Notes under the pieces: model-generated
Databases searched by the model: none
Told to the model about the DNA's origin: nothing
The model's input: the letters and a program-made list of their open reading frames with translations, nothing else
Origin: Dictyocoela muelleri
Lineage: Eukaryota; Microsporidia
Direction of reading: 5' to 3'
Assembly (NCBI GenBank): GCA_016256075.1
Contig: SDVU01000807.1
Span: 1 to 10,414, forward strand
DNA length: 10,414 nucleotides
In this document: piece after piece, positions 1 to 7,290 of the stretch
Numbering within the stretch: position 1 is the stretch's first letter
How the letters are laid out: each line of letters starts with the position of its first letter
Translations under genes and position numbers: made by a program

Positions 1-230
1 ATAATTGAAATAAAAAGCTTAGTTCAATTTTTTATTTATTTTATTTTGTTAAATCCATTTGGTTTTAATATTAAAAAACGACTTGTAACGGCTAATTGAG
101 TTTATATATATTGCATGGTGACAACATCCATAACTGGCAAATATAAGGATTGTGTCAAGCATTGGTCTTTAGACATTGGGCTCTTAGTGTTCAAGCTATA
201 CGTCACTTCCTAAGCTACCCAGAAGCCCAG
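1..230. other. Intergenic stretch with short protein-like open frame
   Basis: No recognisable gene. The first 100 bases are low-complexity A+T. From about 143 to 277 the plus strand is open for roughly 45 codons (it reads ...FRHWALSVQAIRHF... and ends ...INDSAGYR, then stop) in DNA clearly richer in G+C than its surroundings. It has no ATG near its start and runs into the repeat that begins near 230-250, so it may be a remnant of an older gene or mobile element, or chance. A 32-base motif at 103-134 recurs imperfectly at 9787-9818. Confidence 0.3.
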
Positions 231-249
231 TTGTATGAAGATTTTCGTT

Positions 250-558
250 TTATCAATGACTCAGCAGGATACAGGTAATTATAGTCTTTTTCATGATATT
301 ATATTTATCACTACCTTTTGCCTTGATTCGTCGCCGCACTCATAAATATGCCTAGAGGAGTCTCTTCTGCTTCATTGTCATATTAGACAAAGTCTTAATC
401 AGCTATATCATACTGGAACAACTGTATATTACAATAATTATATAGTTATGACCGCTTAATGTCATTCCCTCAATATCTATTAAATTGTGACGTCAGCGGG
501 ATTCGAACCACGATACTTAAAAGTTAAATTCAAAAGTGTTAACCATGAGGTATCTGGC
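250..558 (-). repeat. Dispersed tRNA-headed (SINE-like) repeat, copy 1
   Basis: This block recurs at about 5670-5983. The match is strong over 371-558, where most bases agree and the two copies differ by scattered substitutions and small indels. It is weaker but still traceable toward 250. Read on the minus strand, the first 75 bases look like a degenerate tRNA: GCCAGAT, then an A-box-like TACCTCATGGTTAAC (538-552), then a near-perfect B box GGTTCGAATCC (499-509), spaced as in a real tRNA. The 3' acceptor strand does not pair with the 5' one, so it is not a working tRNA. A tRNA-derived head, an unrelated body and dispersed copies together suggest a SINE. A pair of duplicated tRNA-pseudogene loci is the main alternative. 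Confidence 0.6.
484..558 (-). promoter_or_regulatory. tRNA-like internal Pol III promoter (A and B boxes)
   Basis: On the minus strand, A-box-like sequence lies at 552-538 and B box GGTTCGAATCC at 509-499, about 43 bases apart start to start, the normal tRNA spacing. The B box is intact here but has decayed in the second copy (AGTTCGAATTA). This would allow RNA polymerase III to transcribe leftward through the repeat body. The element could only be active if this promoter still works, which cannot be seen from sequence alone. Confidence 0.5.
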
Positions 559-1091
559 ATGTAAAAATTAGTTAAAAAAACGAAACTTCTATTTTATACT
601 TAATTTAATAAAAAAATTTATTTAATTAAAATTATTTTATGATTTTGTGAAATTAAAATTTACATAACTAATTTGATTAGATGAATCTACAGACAAAACT
701 GTAACTCCAAAGCTATGAAATGTCAAAAAGACAGGGCAATGTAATTGATTGTGGAAATCGATCATATTTAGTGGCCTCGCTTCACAGTTGTATCCCCCTT
801 CGCAGTTTGTGTTCGCTCTTTTCATAGAATATTATAAATTCAGAAGAGTGTAAATAACTGTAAAAATGTTTTGTGCTTCGCGCTCAACAATATTTGACCA
901 AAATATGCGTAAAAATTTATATTATTATTTAAAAATAAGCACGTATTAAATTTGTATAAAAATACCTATTTGACTTAATACTTTTTAATTTTAGTCAAAG
1001 ATAACAAAAATTTTAAATATTATTTTGTACAATTTGTATATATTTTACAATTGTTCAGCGATGTTTAATTAAAGATTAACAAAAAATGAAC
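559..1091. other. Intergenic region, no convincing gene
   Basis: Mostly A+T-rich spacer. The minus strand is open from an ATG at 825 to a stop at 637 (62 codons, MKRANTNCEGGYNCEARPLN at its start) in DNA richer in G+C than the flanks. It lacks the C-run start signal seen at the better genes, and it has no motif I recognise. A small GC-rich motif (TGCTTCGCGCTCAA, 873-886) resembles motifs in the CpG-dense block near 9950. Otherwise nothing stands out. Confidence 0.3.
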
Positions 1092-1859
1092 CAAGGCCAT
1101 GTGACAGGGCAGATTTTCTGCCCGGTCACACGGAATTAAAGAAAAAAATAAAATAAACATATGCTTAATAAGGAGAGAAATGTTTCTTTAATCGAATTAA
1201 ATAGCCACGCAGGCTTTTGTAATCACTGAATATGCTTTAATATTTCTAAGAAAGAAATGTTTAGTCTAAAGATATATGAAGTGTACTAAGTGCGAAGTTT
1301 AAATGGAAGTTTTCCTTAATCAATATTATATGCTTAGCGCATGTTTAAGATGTAAAAATTAAAATTGTAGAAAACGAAGGGTCTGTTAAAAATAAATTTT
1401 CTTTATATTTCCATTCATAAAATACTGGATAATACCCAGTTCATACATCATTTTGGGGGGGGGATGAAAGAAAAACCCAAACACAGGGGTGTTTTAATCT
1501 AATAAATTCTTAAATACAAGCGTTTATTATTTTTAATAAGAAATGTAAACATTTTAGAATTTATCAGATTAAAATATTTTTGTTTTCGGTTTTTTCTCAC
1601 CCCTTCAAAAAAAATGGGCAGTATGAACAGTTATAACCTGATATCTTATATTTAAACATTTCTTGATTAGTTTAGGATCAGATTTTTTTCCTAAGACGAG
1701 TGAATATTAAGAAATATGCTGAATATGACATTAAATAGTTTGTTGGTTAATTGTCACAGATAAACAAACAATTTTAAAATTTAATTTTTTCTACATTTTT
1801 TCAAATAAAATTATTTTAAGCCCCCCCCTCCGCTTGGTATTGGGGGCCACACGGCCTTG
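1092..1859. mobile_element. Degenerate fold-back DNA element A
   Basis: The ends carry the inverted 12-mer CAAGGCC(A/G)TGTG (1092-1103, and reversed at 1848-1859). Inside, two long arms run in opposite directions: about 1424-1515 pairs with about 1551-1645 around a roughly 35-base A+T centre. Shared blocks continue outward, for example AGAAATGTTT near 1255 and its reverse complement near 1657. The left half is about 110 bases longer than the right, consistent with an insertion or loss near 1290-1415. Each end also carries a GC-rich subterminal stem-loop (1097-1133, and C-run against G-run at 1821-1846). There is no transposase, so it would be non-autonomous. The family is unknown and no target duplication is clear. 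Confidence 0.5.
1097..1133. repeat. GC-rich hairpin at left end of element A
   Basis: Arms CCATGTGACAGGGCAGA (1097-1113) and TCTGCCCGGTCACACGG (1117-1133) pair at 15 of 17 positions around a 3-base loop. It lies directly inside the terminal motif of element A and contrasts sharply with the A+T-rich surroundings. It is probably a structural end of the element. It is not followed by a run of T that would suggest a terminator. Confidence 0.6.
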
Positions 1860-1936
1860 CATCCAAAAAATAATTTAAAAGTGAAAATTTAATAATTTTT
1901 TAAATTGTCTGAATTTTTTTTCCTCTATGTCAATGT

Positions 1937-2264
1937 AAAATAACGGCACTCTATATTCATGGAAGACCCAGAAATCTTCTCAACCATACGAGCTTATGAC
2001 AAAGTAAAAAATATTTGAATTAGATACGAAGAGCTACTATGGGAGAGTATGTTTTTTAACTCATGTTTTTCTTATTCTTATTTTATAGATGAAGTCATCG
2101 CAGATTATTTCATCTATAAAATAAGAATAAGAAAAACATTAGTTAAAAACATACTGTCCCATAGTAGCTCTTTGTATCTAATTCAAATATTTTTTACTTT
2201 GTCATAAGCTCGTATGGTTGAGAAGATTTATAGGTCCTCTATGAATATAGAGTGCCAAAATTAC
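1937..2264. mobile_element. Fold-back MITE B, near-perfect palindrome
   Basis: Two arms of about 149 bases (1945-2093 and 2109-2256) are reverse complements with about seven substitutions and one single-base indel, around a 15-base loop. The ends start GGCACTC. Flanking octamers AAAATAAC (1937-1944) and AAAATTAC (2257-2264) match at 7 of 8 bases as a direct repeat. That is consistent with the 8-bp target duplication typical of Merlin elements, whose ends also begin GG. There is no coding capacity. It is best read as a non-autonomous Merlin-type miniature element. Family membership is inferred from duplication length and end bases only. The high arm identity implies a fairly recent insertion or gene conversion between arms. 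Confidence 0.75.
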
Positions 2265-2449
2265 AATAAAAAAGAAAACCCGACATTAAATTTTTTATAA
2301 AAATTTTGTTGTGTATTCAACAAATTTTAAAATTATTTTTTAAAAAAAATCCAAATATGTTAAATATAAAAAAATAAAAATTCATTTTTTATTAAATTTT
2401 ATTTCATATTTAAACTTTTTAAATTCGTATAATTCCAATAAAAAGTATG

Positions 2450-3745
2450 TCAATTCTTAAAGAGCTCTTCAGAAATATTTTCAAGCTGAGTATTTTTAAA
2501 TTTTCTTTGTTGTTTAAACTTTTTAGAGTTATAATTATCTTGATTTGAGCGAGTTTTTATTATATCTGGCTTATTGATTAGACTCAAGTTATTATATTTA
2601 ATGTCATCATTAAATTTTTGTTCATCGGTGATTTCAAATGGTGCTGAATAATGGTTATGTGATTGATCCCGACTTTTTTCTGAATAATAATTTTTAAGAT
2701 TTTTGATTTTTTTTAAATAAAAAGGTTTTGTTGTTTTTCGTAATTTTATAAATTGCTCAGCACTACGTCTATTCATTTTTTCAGAAAGTAATTTCATTTT
2801 AGATTCTGATTTCAGTTGATCATCATAAAATTTATTTTTTATCTCGTACATTTTTTTATTTATCAATATATCTCGTTTAAACTCACTAGGATTTTGTTGT
2901 TCTTCAGATGAATATGATTTAATCTTCTTATTTCTTTTCGATGAAGATAGATTTAATTTGCACGTCTCTTCACAATTAGTAATTGACCTTGCATTTAATC
3001 TTGATATCATTTTTTGGACCAGTCCTTGGTTCTTATCATAATTAAGATTTTTAGACTTATAATTTTTTTGTTTCGACAATGGATCACTTGAAATATTTAC
3101 TGAATCTATTTCTATCAATTCATAAATATTTTTAATATTTTCTTTATTTAAATTTTCGTCATTATTAGATAGATTTTGTTCAATTGAAATCCAGCTTGGT
3201 AGATAATAAATATCATCATTTTTTCTTTTCATACTATTTTTAAGTTTTTTAATTGACTTTAAACTATTTTTAAATATTTCGGGAATAATAAGAATAATTG
3301 ACTTTGATTGGTCTGTATAATTTTTTGATTGTTCATTATTATTTTTTGATTGTTCATTATTATTTTTTGATTTTTTGAACTTTCCATTCTCAAAAGTTAG
3401 AGATTCGGTTTTTAAATGAATATCTTGCTTCATATTTTCATTTAAATATTCATTTATTTTCGTTCTTTTCTTTAAATTCATGTATGAGTTATTAATACTT
3501 TCAGAATTTATTCTTCGTCCAACTTCTAAATTTTCAGATGATAAATTCTTTCTTTCAGCAAAATATTCGATATTTCCACCACGTAAAGTCTTTTTCTTAT
3601 TCATAATTTTTTCATCAAAATTGTTATTTTTACTTATACTTCTTTTATCTTTATAAAATGTTTTATTTTTTTCAGAAATATTTGAATTTGTTAGTTTTTG
3701 CGCAGATAAAACTATTATTAAATAGAATAGAAGTGTTAATGACAT
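2450..3745 (-). CDS. Secreted Lys/Asn/Ser-rich hypothetical protein (431 aa)
   Basis: I do not recognise a family. Residues 1-15 (MSLTLLFYLIIVLSA) form a clear signal peptide with a hydrophobic core, and cleavage is plausible after A15. No other membrane segment is evident. The mature part is highly polar and basic, rich in K, N, S and E, with many dibasic sites, and looks largely disordered. Residues 126-147 hold three copies of a seven-residue unit, SKNNNEQ, SKNNNEQ, SKNYTDQ. The only cysteines are C258 and C262 (NCEETC). The start is supported by CCC two bases before the ATG and a TATAAAA-type box about 30 bases upstream. The long open frame in A+T-rich DNA argues for real coding. Likely secreted or spore-exposed; its function is unknown. 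Confidence 0.85.
   Translation of the reverse strand: MSLTLLFYLIIVLSAQKLTNSNISEKNKTFYKDKRSISKNNNFDEKIMNKKKTLRGGNIEYFAERKNLSSENLEVGRRINSESINNSYMNLKKRTKINEYLNENMKQDIHLKTESLTFENGKFKKSKNNNEQSKNNNEQSKNYTDQSKSIILIIPEIFKNSLKSIKKLKNSMKRKNDDIYYLPSWISIEQNLSNNDENLNKENIKNIYELIEIDSVNISSDPLSKQKNYKSKNLNYDKNQGLVQKMISRLNARSITNCEETCKLNLSSSKRNKKIKSYSSEEQQNPSEFKRDILINKKMYEIKNKFYDDQLKSESKMKLLSEKMNRRSAEQFIKLRKTTKPFYLKKIKNLKNYYSEKSRDQSHNHYSAPFEITDEQKFNDDIKYNNLSLINKPDIIKTRSNQDNYNSKKFKQQRKFKNTQLENISEELFKN
3302..3370 (-). repeat. In-frame 21-bp tandem repeat within secreted protein
   Basis: Three copies of a 21-base unit (ending TTCATTATTATTTTTTGATTG-like on the plus strand) encode the SKNNNEQ units. The first two are identical at protein level and the third has diverged to SKNYTDQ. 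Such coding minisatellites commonly vary in copy number between strains. Whether this one does cannot be seen here. Confidence 0.8.
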
Positions 3746-4442
3746 AAGGGTATTAAAATTTAAAATTTTAAGTTTTATAAAATGTCAAAATTTTTGAAAT
3801 TTCTAAATATGGAATAATAAAAAAATTGATTGATAAAAAATTTATAATAATTAAATATGTTGAAATTTTATGCGTTAAATTCATTTTAAGTTTTTTTATT
3901 TAAAGATTAACTATAATTACATTAATAAAAATATAATAAACTATACCTCGATTGTAATTTTTTAAACAAGATATGCTATGATAAAATTTAATACACTTTG
4001 GGATGATTATTAAAATGTAAATTGAATAATTATAAAAAAAATAGTTTTTAAAATAAAGTTGAAAAAATCTATTTTTAGAATTTTATATTAATGAAATTAT
4101 ATTCTTATATTCTCTTTATCAATGTAGATATCCATTTTTATATTAGCACGTAAACTTCGACTACTAATGCAGGCATATGACCGGGATTGGCATTTTCAAA
4201 TCGCAATAAAATTTGTTTATTAGAGATATTGGGCGTATTTGGTTGCTACACTGATAAAATAAGATATAAAGATTCCAATATAAAAACAATTGGGCTCAAC
4301 CTGTATATGATTCTTAGAACATAAATTTTGATTTTTGCTTTTATCGTAAGCCATATGTGGTTCTCGGATTTATACACCAATAGTGATTTATGTGAACTGT
4401 ATTTAGTTTCTATTTATGTGGATCGTTGTGTGAAAAGTGAGC
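3746..4442. other. A+T-rich intergenic region
   Basis: Positions 3780-4130 are extremely A+T-rich with no open frame of note. Positions 4130-4442 have somewhat higher G+C and irregular composition next to the transposon that starts at 4443, suggesting old inserted DNA. I could not identify protein remnants in any frame. Confidence 0.5.
3748..3779 (-). promoter_or_regulatory. TATA-like box and CCC start signal of the secreted-protein gene
   Basis: Read on the minus strand, TATAAAAC (3779-3772) lies about 30 bases before the ATG, and CCC (3750-3748) sits two bases before it. A C-run immediately upstream of the start codon is a known microsporidian start signal. A TATA about 30 bases upstream fits the very short leaders of that group. 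In DNA this A+T-rich, the TATA alone would mean little. The CCC is the stronger evidence. Confidence 0.55.
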
Positions 4443-4446
4443 TCTA

Positions 4447-4501
4447 GGGTCTGAGACCGTTGGTGACCACATTTTTACGTTTCATTCCCGGTCTCAGACC
4501 C
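4447..4501. repeat. Palindromic left terminus of the Merlin element
   Basis: GGGTCTGAGACCG (4447-4459) and CGGTCTCAGACCC (4489-4501) are perfect reverse complements across a 29-base spacer. The same 13-mer is the tip of the terminal inverted repeat, so the left end carries the tip twice, head to head. The extra copy could be an additional transposase-binding site or the scar of an aborted transposition or nested end. Confidence 0.75.
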
Positions 4502-4845
4502 AAACCGATTTTTTTTATAACCCCTAAAATGAATTTTCAAAAGGAACCAAAAAATACAAGACCGCCGATTTTCATTACAAAAAAAAAGCGGCAATAGGTT
4601 CTATTAAATTCTTTGGGTTACTTGATGGACATATGAATTTTCCAGATGATCTATGAATATGTATATTGAACAACACTCTTATTTTATTGAACATAGGACT
4701 ATATGTTCGAACGATTCTTGTAAAAAAAGCAAGCCATTATTCAAAGGGCTAAATTGGAGAATTTTAAATTGGCTTTTTTGAATACCTATTCATAATATAT
4801 AATTGGTTAGAAAAAAATGTTGAATACAATTTAAATAAGAACACA

Positions 4846-5364
4846 CCAGTCTCTCATTCTACTATTAAAAGGATCAACGACAAATATTAACCATTTTGAA
4901 GGATAATAACGCTGCTAGCAATATAAAACCTGGGAAACATCTGGAACAAGTTGATTGTGGTGTCATAGTAAAGGGAAATATTATTAAGCCCTCAACAGGA
5001 ATTTATAACAGCTTAAAGGGTGCAAATTGAATAATAAAACCCAATAGAAGAAAATACAAGAGAATTGATGCTCGAAATTTTTCTTAACCGAAAAAATATT
5101 CTTATTGGTCTTTTTCAGAAAATTTTTTATAGATCATTAATTAAAACAGATGGACATCGTTATTGTCCATATGCTGTGGCAGAAATACAGAGTACTCATA
5201 TAATTGTAAATCATTAATAAGGATTTACAAACAAGGAAAGATATACAAATCTCATGGAGTGTGAATGGGCTCTTTTTATAGCTGACATCAGAGCCAGAAA
5301 AGGAATACTCGGTTTTTCTATAAAATATTATGTTGGAGTGTACATATTGATTGAAGAAATCTAA
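4846..5364 (+). pseudogene. Merlin-family DDE transposase remnant
   Basis: Three pieces keep the Merlin/IS1016 order. A helix-turn-helix-like segment PVSHSTIKRINDKY (4846-4887) is in one frame. NIKPGKHLEQVDCGVIVKGN (about 4920-4979), with the first catalytic Asp at 4953, is in a second frame. From about 5059 the first frame resumes with KTDGHRYCPYAV (second Asp at 5149), IIVNH, then GFTNKERYTN and ECEWALFIADIRARKG (candidate catalytic Glu at 5257 or 5263), ending at a TAA at 5362. Two frame changes and two adjacent TAA codons at 5215-5220 show it is dead. The family would cut and paste the element. The match to the IS1595/IS1016-like DDE domain is from motif recall, not a search. The segment upstream of 4846 has decayed further and could not be placed. 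Confidence 0.75.
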
Positions 5365-5669
5365 GAGATCTTTCATCTATGTGTCTACGAGAAGCTCTTA
5401 TAAAAATATTACTCTTCTTTTTACAAAAATAAAATCTTTATAAAAAATTGTTTTTATATATTTTTAGGGTTTTCATTTACAAAAGCGGTCACCCCGATCT
5501 GAGACCCTAGACCAGAAGAGTATGTTAATTACCCCTTTTCCAGTTTACTAAGGTAAAATATATATTGAGAATATTCATATTACTATCTTTTAAAGTTGCA
5601 ACATTTATTTTTTAAACCATTGGTTTATTCTGTTAAAATTATTAATCAACTCTAAGTTAAATTTTTTTT

Positions 5670-5983
5670 ATTTGATTTTCATTTTATCATTAATTGAACA
5701 GGTTATAGGTATTTATAAATTTTTTTCATGATTTTTATATTTCACGAATTTTTGTCGAGATATGTCTCTGCTCTCCTTCCCACACTGAGTGAATCACTTC
5801 TTTGTCATATTAGACCAAGTCTTAATCAGCTATACCTTTTAACAACTGTATATTATACTATAATTATATAGTTATGACCGCTTAATATCATTCCCTCATT
5901 ATTTATTAAAGTGACTTTAAAATAATTCGAACTACGATACTTAAATTTTACATTCAATAGTGTTAACAAATGAGCTATCTGGT
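5670..5983 (-). repeat. Dispersed tRNA-headed (SINE-like) repeat, copy 2
   Basis: Matches copy 1 (250-558), best over 5798-5983. Shared blocks include GTCATATTAGAC, AGTCTTAATCAGCTATA, TTATATAGTTATGACCGCTT and ACGATACTTAAA. On the minus strand the A box is better preserved than in copy 1 (TAGCTCATTTGTTAAC, 5977-5962), while the B box has decayed. Its tRNA-like head ends about 100 bases upstream of the clamp gene and points away from it. This shows that the in-frame extension upstream of 6083 is repeat-derived rather than coding. Confidence 0.6.
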
Positions 5984-5988
5984 TCTAA

Positions 5989-6070
5989 TAAATTTATTAT
6001 CACAAAAATTATTATCACGAAAATTTATTATCAAAAAAATTTATTATCACAAAAATTTATTATCAAAAAA
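5989..6070. repeat. A+T tandem repeat upstream of the clamp gene
   Basis: About five copies of a 16-17 base unit of the form AATTTATTATCACAAAA, with slight length and base variation, fill the space between the SINE-like repeat and the clamp gene. The frame is open through it only because the unit lacks stops in that phase. Confidence 0.8.
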
Positions 6071-6078
6071 AAAGAATG

Positions 6079-6085
6079 CCCTATG
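6079..6085 (+). promoter_or_regulatory. CCC start signal before the clamp ATG
   Basis: The bases GCCCT immediately precede ATG 6083 in an otherwise almost C-free leader. This matches the C-run start signal described in microsporidia and decides the start. An upstream GTG-initiated extension of 41 codons would be made of the SINE-like repeat head and the A+T tandem array. Confidence 0.6.
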
Positions 6086-6775
6086 AAAATAAAAATAAAA
6101 AACCCATCATATTTTAAAAAAATAATTAAAAGTCTCCCCAAAGAACGTTTTATATCATTCACAATAAATTCAAACAAAATCATGATTTTCTCGAGTTCTA
6201 TTTTTTATTTCTACATAATTTTTGATGACGTTGAAATTTCAAATTTTAGCAAAACAATCGATTTTAACATAAAAACCGAAACATTATCGAAATATTTAGA
6301 CTATTTTTCAGATATCGAAATAATTATAGAGGACATGTTCAGAATTTACAAACATAATTTGTATATTGAAATTCCTTTTTGTGAAAGTTCTCGAATTGCA
6401 TATATACCTCATGATTTTTATTGTAGACTGATTTTTAAATACTCTAAATTTAAATTTTTATATTTATTAAAAGATAAATGTAGGATTATCTTTGAAAATA
6501 ATACTTTTACAGTTAAGAAGAATTATAGTGATGGATATGAATTATTGGAATTGAAGAATGATTCTGATATTGAAGTTGTTAGAAAAGGAGTTGTAAATAT
6601 TAATCTTGATATGAATTGTATTTTATTTTTGAAAGTATTTGGTGAGACAATTAAAAGTATAATATTGTCTTTTAATGATGACTTTATGTTGATTAATATT
6701 ATTTTTAAGAATTACGATAAACTGTTTTATGAAATTCAAGTACCAAGATTTGTTATTGATAATTATTATAGATGA
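6083..6775 (+). CDS. HUS1-like sliding clamp subunit (9-1-1 checkpoint clamp)
   Basis: A 230-residue protein with the PCNA/HUS1 fold pattern. HUS1 pairs with RAD9 and RAD1 in a ring loaded at DNA damage to activate checkpoint kinases in the nucleus. Landmarks: an MK start followed by FKKIIKSL (11-18); the strand pair FISFTINSNKIMIF (23-36); FNIKTETLSKYLDYF (61-75), matching the first-domain helix; LYIEIPFCESSRIAYIPHDF (93-112), resembling the HUS1 linker SSSRIVTHDIP; and C-terminal LFLKVFGETIKSIILSF plus LFYEIQVPRF (181-223), matching the clamp's final helix and strand. Human HUS1 is 280 residues, so this is a compact version. The ATG at 6083 is preferred because CCC lies one base upstream, and the open frame further upstream lies in repeats. 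RAD1, RAD9 or a divergent PCNA remain possible. Confidence 0.65.
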   Translation: MKIKIKNPSYFKKIIKSLPKERFISFTINSNKIMIFSSSIFYFYIIFDDVEISNFSKTIDFNIKTETLSKYLDYFSDIEIIIEDMFRIYKHNLYIEIPFCESSRIAYIPHDFYCRLIFKYSKFKFLYLLKDKCRIIFENNTFTVKKNYSDGYELLELKNDSDIEVVRKGVVNINLDMNCILFLKVFGETIKSIILSFNDDFMLINIIFKNYDKLFYEIQVPRFVIDNYYR

Positions 6776-6814
6776 AAATATCGATATAAAAAATAATATT
6801 AATTTTTAAAGCGA

Positions 6815-6906
6815 TGATAAAAAAATTTTATGATAAAAAAAATTACTTATGATAAAAAAAAATACTTATGATAAAAAAAAATACTTATGATAAAAAAATT
6901 ACTTAT
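6815..6906. repeat. 19-bp tandem repeat downstream of the clamp gene
   Basis: About four and a half copies of GATAAAAAAAAATACTTAT, starting near 6815, 6832, 6851, 6870 and 6889, with small changes in the A-run. Variation is mostly in homopolymer length, as expected from slippage. Confidence 0.85.
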
Positions 6907-7232
6907 GTAGAAGATTATAATAATTAGAGTATCTGAAAAATTTAAATGCATAAAGTATCTGACTAAATTGAAACATCCCAAATATATTTTTAAGTTAGAA
7001 ATTTGAAATATTGTAAATAAACCTATCTTATAAGTATAAAATTGGTGTCATTAGAAACTAAAAGTGTAAACAATTTCTCATCACTTAAGTGAATTTTTGA
7101 TTATTAAAATAAATTTAAAAAATATATGCAAATTAGAATTATTTTATGAGTAGAAATTTGTTAAATTATAAAATTTATTATAAATTTTCATTTTTTATGC
7201 GCAAATGAACTAAACTATATCTTATTAGGAAA

Positions 7233-7290
7233 TAACTATTTATTAATAACTATTTATTAATAACTATTTATTAATTAACTATTTATCAAT
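7233..7290. repeat. 14-bp tandem repeat
   Basis: Four copies of TAACTATTTATTAA, starting at 7233, 7247, 7261 and 7276. The third is followed by one extra base and the fourth has a substitution (TATCAA). It is a simple minisatellite with no coding potential seen. Confidence 0.85.

Larger units (their letters stand above)
4443..5511 (+). mobile_element. Decayed Merlin (IS1016-type) DNA transposon
   Basis: The ends are inverted repeats of about 45 bases. The left begins TCTAGGGTCTGAGACCG...GGTGACC (4443 onward). The right, reversed from 5511, begins TCTAGGGTCTCAGATCG...GGTGACC. Between them lie the broken remains of a plus-strand transposase with the Merlin/IS1016 motif order. The roughly 1.07 kb length is near that of a complete small Merlin element. 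A third, inverted copy of the end (CGGTCTCAGACCC, 4489-4501) lies just inside the left terminus and forms a perfect 13-bp palindrome with 4447-4459. I see no convincing flanking target duplication, consistent with age. Confidence 0.8.

Noticed and set aside
484-558. Functional tRNA gene on the minus strand
   Set aside because: A and B boxes are present, but the acceptor ends do not pair and the T and anticodon stems are poor.
637-825. 62-codon open frame on the minus strand
   Set aside because: It has no C-run start signal, no recognised motif and no repeat support; kept only as a note in the region entry.
5137-5376. 79-codon open frame on the minus strand
   Set aside because: It lies antisense to the Merlin transposase remnant, whose plus-strand motifs explain the region.
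5960-6082. N-terminal extension of the clamp gene from an upstream GTG
   Set aside because: The extra codons consist of the SINE-like repeat head and the A+T tandem array; the CCC signal and the HUS1-like MK start favour 6083.
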